A stretch of 64,000 nt of DNA from a bacterium. Lineage in GTDB: Bacteria > Planctomycetota > Planctomycetia > Pirellulales > Pirellulaceae. The DNA lies in the NCBI GenBank assembly GCA_016124445.1, contig WGNR01000012.1:372001-436000 (forward strand), in the 5' to 3' direction. The notes under the pieces were generated by a model. The model worked only from the letters and a program-made list of their open reading frames with translations, was not told the origin of the DNA and made no database searches. This document shows, piece by piece, positions 58,781 to 64,000 of the stretch (within the stretch, counting starts at the first letter, position 1; the number at the start of each line of letters is the position of its first letter). The position numbers and the translations under genes were made by a program.

Positions 58781-59269
58781 TTATATCGTCGCGACGAATT
58801 CCTGTCCGATTTTTACTCGGATGCTGCCTGATTCGAGATCGAAATAGATGACGCGGCCCGTCGAGCCGCCGACGTGGTTAGCCAGGATCGGAATCTTTTG
58901 TTCCCGCAGCAGTTTGATCGACTTGTCGATGTTCTTCCTGCCTACTTCTTGCGTCGGGCTCGAGATTTTGAACATGTTGGCCCCGCCACATAGCTTGGCG
59001 ACCAACGCTCGGCGTCGGGCTCCGCTTTTCGCTAGATCATCCAGCATGACGGGAATGGCCGAGTCAACAAAGCGGCCAGGCTGCTTTGTGCAACCCTGAG
59101 ACTCGCTCAACATCACATGCGCCAAGGCTCCCTGCCGTGTTTCCTGGCACCAGAGAGCAATTCCGACACAACTTCCCAGCAATGTTTCCAGCACCGTAGG
59201 AGCTGTAGATGCGACGATCCCAGCCATCGGTACGCGGACCGAAGTCTTGCATAGGTTTGTAGTTGCCAT
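58781..59269 (-). CDS. cheD: chemoreceptor glutamine deamidase CheD
   Basis: A 162-residue CheD-family deamidase, which converts glutamines of chemoreceptors to glutamate. The catalytic cysteine is Cys34 in LLGSCVGIALW, with Thr29 before it, and the His is His51 in LAHVML. The C-terminal GGSTGRVIYFDLESGSIRV region is typical. No receptor or other chemotaxis gene is nearby, so this is an isolated copy. It converges on the ECF-kinase gene with about 60 bases between the stops. Confidence 0.93.
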   Translation of the reverse strand: MATTNLCKTSVRVPMAGIVASTAPTVLETLLGSCVGIALWCQETRQGALAHVMLSESQGCTKQPGRFVDSAIPVMLDDLAKSGARRRALVAKLCGGANMFKISSPTQEVGRKNIDKSIKLLREQKIPILANHVGGSTGRVIYFDLESGSIRVKIGQEFVATI

Positions 59270-59625
59270 AGGTGTGCCCCATCACTAATAGCATGACGCC
59301 CCCTGGTTACTTTGGGGTGCGTAAAAACTTAGCTCAATTTCACTACTGAAAGCAACTTCCTAACCAATTCCACAGCATTCTCGACGAACATCTCAGAAGA
59401 ATCAGCGCAACTCTTACGGTTCTATCAATCAAATCGATTATTTGGACCACTGAGAACTGCAAGCACCGAGCCTCAATGGTACCTCCTGGAACCTCGCGAT
59501 ATCATCGCACGTCGCAAGAGAATGTTGACCTTGCGTTGACTAATTGGTACTAAATACTTTACAAGTTGCTGAGGCTCTGGTAACCTCCGCGTGACCAACC
59601 CTTGATGCAATAGCAAAGAAGAATC
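59270..59625. other. divergent intergenic region, 356 bases
   Basis: Between cheD (minus) and a small hypothetical gene (plus). It must hold the promoters of both. I see no convincing ORF, RNA gene or strong hairpin. Confidence 0.5.
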
Positions 59626-59904
59626 ATGGCGAAAAAGAAAGCAAAAGCCGCAGCAATCGACTCAAAAACGCGAATCCCACGCAAGGAACCCTACGACAGC
59701 GATCGAATGAGCAATGTGGTCGAAAGGCTTCGAGAACAGGCAGGTCGGCTTTCACAATTGGCCCGAACTTTAGACGACACGGAAATCGACGAAGTCGTCA
59801 TCGATGGGCACGCCATGCTGCTCCGCGGTCTTAATCAAATTGATAACTTCGCAGACAACGCAGCTCGTGCCGTCCGCGAAGCTCGCACGATGAAATTCGG
59901 TTAA
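59626..59904 (+). CDS. small hypothetical protein with a basic N-terminus
   Basis: A 92-residue soluble protein that starts MAKKKAKAAAIDSKTRIPRK (a lysine-rich tail of the kind that binds nucleic acid or acidic surfaces) and continues as helix (VVERLREQAGRLSQLARTLDD, then a short VDGHAMLLRGLNQIDNFADNAARAV helix). No family recognised. The next gene on the same strand starts about 100 bases downstream. Confidence 0.65.
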   Translation: MAKKKAKAAAIDSKTRIPRKEPYDSDRMSNVVERLREQAGRLSQLARTLDDTEIDEVVIDGHAMLLRGLNQIDNFADNAARAVREARTMKFG

Positions 59905-60005
59905 GCCGGTCCTCGCCAAGATGTCCTCGAGTTGCCCAAGAAGCTTCGCCTTCGCAAACTTGAGCGCGGGTCGGAAGTGCCGCTGCTTCGATGCGGAGTC
60001 GCCCT

Positions 60006-60398
60006 ATGGCCGATAAGAATGTCTCTTGGGCAGCGTGGGGCTGGTTAACTCTACTGGGGCTGATGCTCTTTATTCCCATCTTGGGAATCCTCATCGATCA
60101 CGCCACAGCGATCGGTTCGCTGCTCTTTCCTTTGTTCACCGGAATGGCACTCGGCGGAGCGACCCTTCTCGCCGCAATGTACATCAAGAACATTCCGTGG
60201 TGGTGGTCAGTAGCACTGGCAGCATGGGTCATCCTGGCCATCTTGTTTCACCGACAGTTAGGCCTTCTGCTCTTCGGAGGCGCCCTGGGATGTGCTGCAG
60301 CCTTTTTTCGCGAACCGATTCTGCGAGTCTGCGGGAAGCTGGTTAGCTGGTACTTCTCGCGCACCAAGCAATCCAAGTCAGATCATACGTCGCTCTAG
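60006..60398 (+). CDS. small multi-span membrane protein
   Basis: A 130-residue protein with about four hydrophobic spans (residues roughly 8-28, 36-60, 64-82 and 85-105) and a basic, polar C-terminus (YFSRTKQSKSDHTSL). No family recognised. An in-frame ATG five codons upstream (59991) is an alternative start. Its stop codon overlaps that of the convergent metallopeptidase-like gene: the shared bases are CTAG at 60395-60398. Confidence 0.65.
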   Translation: MADKNVSWAAWGWLTLLGLMLFIPILGILIDHATAIGSLLFPLFTGMALGGATLLAAMYIKNIPWWWSVALAAWVILAILFHRQLGLLLFGGALGCAAAFFREPILRVCGKLVSWYFSRTKQSKSDHTSL

Positions 60399-61117
60399 TT
60401 GGAATCGGCCGATGTTTCGGCCTCGGGCTTCCCGTTCCAGAGCTTTTCCATCAAGTGAAAGCCTTCGACGTCGTGCTGCTTGAGCTCCGCTTTCACGAAC
60501 GGATAAAAATCGTTTGTCCCGAAATAGGCTTCAGTGCATTCCGAGAAGTACTCTTTCTCGTCTTCAATCGCGTAAGCCTCGCGAAGTGATCCTTCGATGT
60601 GCCGCACCTGGTCGTAGGCCTTCGACTTTTTAGCTTGCTTGTAGGTAGCTAGAACATCAGAATTGTCATAGCCCAGGACCTGATCGTGATAGCCATGTGA
60701 CATTTCGTGCAGCAGCATGAACGGCTGCGCGATTGTCTGCTGGAGGAACTCTTTCGCGTGCGCAATTTCAACCGCCTTGGCTTTCTCTCGCAGGAAACCA
60801 TTTTCGGCCAGCCAATCAGCAGACGTATGGTAGCACGCACACAGATCGGTCCGCGGGTTTTCGTATTCGATCCAGATCGGCATCTTTTGAAGATGCGAGA
60901 CGGCCTGCTTCGGCAATCGTCGCTGGATCTCGTAAAGTTGATGATCGATTAACTCTTGGATCGCGTCGCCGGTTTCCTTTTGCTCGAGCAGCAGCGATTT
61001 ATGAACGTAGACGTCCCAGCCGCGAACTTTGATCTGCTGATAAGCGGAAACAGGATCAGGCTTCGCCGCTTCGGCATCCGCTCCGACCAAAAGCGTCAAC
61101 GCAACGATCCAATGCAT
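60395..61117 (-). CDS. secreted metallopeptidase-like protein
   Basis: A 240-residue protein with a short signal peptide (about residues 1-18) and a zinc-binding motif H137-E-M-S-H141 in LLHEMSHGYHD. A likely third ligand is a Glu in ECTEAYFG some 60 residues later. This is the gluzincin pattern, although I cannot place the family precisely. The substrate is unknown. It converges on the membrane-protein gene with overlapping stop codons. Confidence 0.75.
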   Translation of the reverse strand: MHWIVALTLLVGADAEAAKPDPVSAYQQIKVRGWDVYVHKSLLLEQKETGDAIQELIDHQLYEIQRRLPKQAVSHLQKMPIWIEYENPRTDLCACYHTSADWLAENGFLREKAKAVEIAHAKEFLQQTIAQPFMLLHEMSHGYHDQVLGYDNSDVLATYKQAKKSKAYDQVRHIEGSLREAYAIEDEKEYFSECTEAYFGTNDFYPFVKAELKQHDVEGFHLMEKLWNGKPEAETSADSN

Positions 61118-61233
61118 AGGTCAACTCCGATAAGACACTCGCACGTACGTAAGGCCCTTACAAGGATAGAGCAACGCAAGCAAATCGGCAAAGAACAGAT
61201 CCCTGGACGTTTCCACCTCGGAGTGCAGGCCGT

Positions 61234-61716
61234 CTAGGAAGCAGAATACTGTTCGGCGTACTCGACGATCCAGAGATCGATCAGATCGCGAAAGTCCTCT
61301 TCTTCGACTTCGCCTAGCTTTTCGTAGTGCGTTCGGTTGAACAGTTCTTTGTTCCGAATCATCCCTTTCGCAGCCAGTTCCAGAACGTGGACCGACGAGT
61401 AGGGTCGGATTGCCAGTTCGATTCGGCTGTACAGGTTTTGCCGTTTCCCTTTGGTCAGATCGAGATCGTCGCGAACGCACGCGCCGCCCCAACCTTGATC
61501 GCCGAACAGCGTTTCGTATTGGAAGCCGGGAAAGTGATTGGGAATCTTCCTCAGGCACTTCTCGATATAGTCCGACAATCTCAAGCGGAGTTGGGAATGC
61601 AGGTCGCGATATTGCTCTTCGCTCATCGCGGCTTGCTGGGCAGCACGGCGTTTAGCGTCACTTCGCTTTTCGCCACGTTCGACGGCGCGTTTGAGTCGAT
61701 CTTCAAAATCAGACAT
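61234..61716 (-). CDS. hypothetical protein, 160 residues
   Basis: A 160-residue soluble protein with a highly charged helical N-terminus (MSDFEDRLKRAVERGEKRSD, then AKRRAAQQAAMSEEQYRDLHSQL) and a second domain with NHFPGFQYETLFGDQGWGGACVRDDLDL and an acidic C-terminus (VEEEDFRDLIDLWIVEYAEQ). No signal peptide. No family recognised; the block following QNLYSRIELAIRPYSSVHVLELAAKG may be a beta-alpha unit. It stands alone between the metallopeptidase-like gene and tex. Confidence 0.65.
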   Translation of the reverse strand: MSDFEDRLKRAVERGEKRSDAKRRAAQQAAMSEEQYRDLHSQLRLRLSDYIEKCLRKIPNHFPGFQYETLFGDQGWGGACVRDDLDLTKGKRQNLYSRIELAIRPYSSVHVLELAAKGMIRNKELFNRTHYEKLGEVEEEDFRDLIDLWIVEYAEQYSAS

Positions 61717-61849
61717 TGATGAAACTTTCCCCGTGCACTAACCGAGAGCCTTTGGACTCTCTATTATGACGCTCGACTCGCTTGAGAAAAGCCACCACGT
61801 CGACACAAAGACTTGCGATCCTCACCGTAGAACCTCACGGCCTGGTGGG

Positions 61850-64000
61850 CTATTTGCCTTTCGGCTTTTTCTTATCTTCCCGCTGCATATCGAAGAATTG
61901 CTGCAGATCGCCAAAGGAGCGAAGTGGCTCTTTGCCTTCTTTCATCGCATCGGTCAAAGGCTTGGACGGCTTTGGCTTGGCACGCTTTGTCATGCTTCGC
62001 GGCTTGCCACCTTGCTTGCCCTTGCCGCCAGGCCCGGCAGATTGGGGCTTGTGGCCGGACTTGTTTCTGGGTCGTTGGGGGCGTTCCGCTTTTGGAGGTC
62101 GCCCGCCACTTTTGCGTTCCGGCCGACTCTCTTTTTCTGTCTGGGTCGCCGGGTCGATCGCGGTCAACGAAACGCGGCGGCGTTCTCGATCGATTTCAAT
62201 CACCCAAACTCGCATTACGTCGCCAACGCTGACCACTTCGTGCGGATCGCCAACGTAGCGGTCGGCGAGACGGCTGATGTGGACCATGCCGCTGTCATGC
62301 AGACCAATGTCGACGAACGCCCCAAAATCAACCACGTTGAGCACGGTACCCATCATCTCCATCCCGGGCTCCAGGTCTTCCAGCTTCAGCACACCGCGGC
62401 GGAAAAGGGGAGGCGGGAAATCGGCTCGAGGATCTCGGCCAGGTCGAGACAACGCACCCAGAATGTCACGTGCCAGGTGAACACCTATGTTCAGGTCGCC
62501 AGCGAGTTCCTCAACGTTGGCAGCCGCAATCTTGGTCAGCATTTCTTTGTGCTTCTCGTCCGGCGCGCCGATCTCAACTGGAGCCGCTTGCGGCGGAGGA
62601 ACCTCAACCGATTCGCTCTGGGCTTCTGGCTCTGCGGCGGAAGGTTCCGCAGCCTCAGGCGTCGCAGATTCTTGGGATGCATCGGATGACACTTCCTGGC
62701 TCGCAGTCTCAGCAGAAGGCGTTGCACCTTCCGTGGCGACCGCAGACGAGGAAGCAGAAGCAGTCGCGGCGGTCGCAGCGACGGTTTGAGCCTCGGCTAC
62801 GGCAGTTGCACCCCCGGTTGCTGCCGCCGCGTCTTCCTCCTCAGTTGCTTCCTCCTCAGTTGCTTCAGCCTCAGTTGCCGCCTCTTTCAAGACGAACGGC
62901 TTCGGCTTTTCGATCACTGGCGGAGGGGACGGTACGTTGGAAAGAACTTCCGTTAACGAACAGCCAAGCTTCTCGAGCAGGCTGGTGGCGACTTCATAGC
63001 TTTCCGGGTGGATCCAGGTCGCATCCAACGGGTTTTCAGCAGGGACCACCTTCAAGAACCCGGCCGCCTGCACAAAGGTTGCTTCGCCGATGCCAGCGAC
63101 TTCGCGAATCTCTTCCCGCGAACGAAAGGGCCCTTTGGCCTGGCGATGTTCGTAGATGCGCCGCGCGGTCAATTGATTCAAACCGGAGACATAACTGAGC
63201 AGGGCCGGGCTGGCCGTGTTCACGTCGACGCCTACGTAGTTCACGCAAGACTCAACGACATCGTCCAGCGAATCACGCAGATGCTTCGCTTTGACATCGT
63301 GCTGATACAGCCCGACGCCAATGTTGGACGGGTTGATCTTTACCAGTTCCGACAGCGGATCCAAGAGGCGGCGACCGATGCTAATGGTCCCACGAATCGT
63401 GGCATCGAATTTGGGAAACTCTTCACGTCCCAGTTCGCTGGTCGAATAGACACTCGCGCCCGCTTCGTTGACGATCAGGTAACAAAGATCGCGATCCTTC
63501 AGTTCATCGGCGATCGCGCTGGCAACGATTTGTTCGGTTTCTCGGCAGGCCGTTCCATTGCCGATCGCCACGATCTGAATGTCGAACTGCTTGATCATTT
63601 CGACGATTCGCGATCGGCTCTTTTCGACACGATCTTGCGGGCCGATCAGATGAATCACGCCGGTACCCAGCACATTGCCAAACGGGTCGATCGCCACCAG
63701 TTTGCAACCACTGCGAAACCCGGGATCAATTGCCAGGACGCGTTTGCCGCGGACCGGAGGCTGCAGCAACAGTTTCCGCAAATTACAGGCAAACACTTCG
63801 ATGGCGTGCGTTTCCGCCTTTTCGGTCAACTCTCGGCGAATTTCTCGTTCGATACTGGGGATGATCAACCGATTGAGGCTGTCTTTAAGGGCCTGCTTCA
63901 GGAAATCAATGTGCGAATGGTTTTCCGGAATAACCGCTTCTTCGGCCGTCTTGACGATCTTGTCATAGTCGACCTCGACACGGACTTTCAAAAACCGGGT
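61850..64000 (-). CDS. tex: Tex-family RNA-binding protein, partial (start lies beyond the window)
   Basis: The last 716 codons of a tex homologue; the frame is open to the window edge and the N-terminus is missing. Tex proteins act in transcription and stress or toxin tolerance. The part present holds the YqgF/RuvC-like region (VLAIDPGFRSGCKLVAID, near the window edge), helix-hairpin-helix repeats (SYVSGLNQLTARRIYEHR, then REEIREVAGIGEATFVQAAGFL), and the S1 RNA-binding domain (GTVLNVVDFGAFVDIG, then DSGMVHISRLADRYV). Between the HhH and S1 parts lies an Ala/Glu/Ser-rich insertion of about 120 residues. The C-terminus is a Lys/Arg/Pro-rich tail. Confidence 0.95.
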   Translation of the reverse strand, partial: TRFLKVRVEVDYDKIVKTAEEAVIPENHSHIDFLKQALKDSLNRLIIPSIEREIRRELTEKAETHAIEVFACNLRKLLLQPPVRGKRVLAIDPGFRSGCKLVAIDPFGNVLGTGVIHLIGPQDRVEKSRSRIVEMIKQFDIQIVAIGNGTACRETEQIVASAIADELKDRDLCYLIVNEAGASVYSTSELGREEFPKFDATIRGTISIGRRLLDPLSELVKINPSNIGVGLYQHDVKAKHLRDSLDDVVESCVNYVGVDVNTASPALLSYVSGLNQLTARRIYEHRQAKGPFRSREEIREVAGIGEATFVQAAGFLKVVPAENPLDATWIHPESYEVATSLLEKLGCSLTEVLSNVPSPPPVIEKPKPFVLKEAATEAEATEEEATEEEDAAAATGGATAVAEAQTVAATAATASASSSAVATEGATPSAETASQEVSSDASQESATPEAAEPSAAEPEAQSESVEVPPPQAAPVEIGAPDEKHKEMLTKIAAANVEELAGDLNIGVHLARDILGALSRPGRDPRADFPPPLFRRGVLKLEDLEPGMEMMGTVLNVVDFGAFVDIGLHDSGMVHISRLADRYVGDPHEVVSVGDVMRVWVIEIDRERRRVSLTAIDPATQTEKESRPERKSGGRPPKAERPQRPRNKSGHKPQSAGPGGKGKQGGKPRSMTKRAKPKPSKPLTDAMKEGKEPLRSFGDLQQFFDMQREDKKKPKGK
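62841..62885 (-). repeat. 15-base tandem repeat within tex
   Basis: Three nearly identical 15-base units (62841-62855, 62856-62870, 62871-62885) starting TCAGTTGC lie in the part that encodes the acidic EATEE-type stretch of the tex insertion. They are in frame with the coding sequence, so they lengthen the acidic segment without breaking the gene. Confidence 0.8.

Overview
The window looks like chromosomal DNA of a planctomycete, most likely order Pirellulales (a Blastopirellula/Bremerella-like organism). The basis is seven DUF1559 proteins with pseudopilin-type N-termini and an H-X9-DG C-terminal motif, small DUF1559-linked lipoproteins, a sulfatase, a PD40/c-haem protein, an ECF sigma factor fused to a Ser/Thr kinase, and many secreted HEAT-repeat proteins. 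The assignment to genus is inference. I recognise no tRNA, rRNA, CRISPR array, prophage or insertion sequence. The last gene (tex) runs off the right edge.

Layout. 0-3.4 kb: a short-chain dehydrogenase, a secreted DUF1254/DUF1214 protein and a family 2 glycosyltransferase. 3.8-8.6 kb: a two-gene cassette (small secreted protein plus secreted HEAT-repeat protein) present twice in tandem. 8.6-13.4 kb, minus strand: a DUF2306 membrane protein followed by four tandem DUF1559 genes. 13.7-15.8 kb: two paralogous secreted proteins with a secretin-N-like domain flanking a small membrane protein. 16.1-24.9 kb: two DUF1559-lipoprotein units, the second extended by a PD40/c-haem protein, with an M28 peptidase, a DUF4259 protein and a sulfatase between them. 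24.9-29.0 kb, minus strand: argB-argD-argF-rph. 29.2-30.6 kb: a third DUF1559-lipoprotein pair. 30.8-37.6 kb: a secreted protein, a thioredoxin-fold protein, a MATE exporter, a type II NADH dehydrogenase fused to a cyclic-nucleotide-binding domain, an MBL hydrolase and a DapA-like aldolase. 37.6-44.8 kb: gltB-gltD with a LysR regulator just upstream. 45.2-53.3 kb, minus strand: a cyclophilin, then argH, a HEAT protein with a receiver-like segment, a sigma-54 activator without its own sensor domain, and an exonuclease/endonuclease/phosphatase family protein, tightly packed. 53.6-64 kb: carB, a seven-iron-type ferredoxin, the ECF-kinase fusion, a lone cheD, small hypothetical genes, a metallopeptidase-like protein and tex.

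How the genes fit together. Glutamate synthase (gltBD), argB/D/F, argH and carB supply glutamate, arginine and carbamoyl phosphate, so central nitrogen metabolism is concentrated here but split over several transcription units. The rest is dominated by exported proteins of unknown role organised as small repeated modules: HEAT cassettes, DUF1559-lipoprotein pairs and the secretin-N-like pair. The most unusual signalling pieces are the ECF-kinase fusion (57.3-58.7 kb), the secreted HEAT protein with a degenerate receiver-like domain next to a sensorless sigma-54 activator (47.6-50.9 kb), and the NDH-2/cNMP fusion (33.4-35.1 kb).
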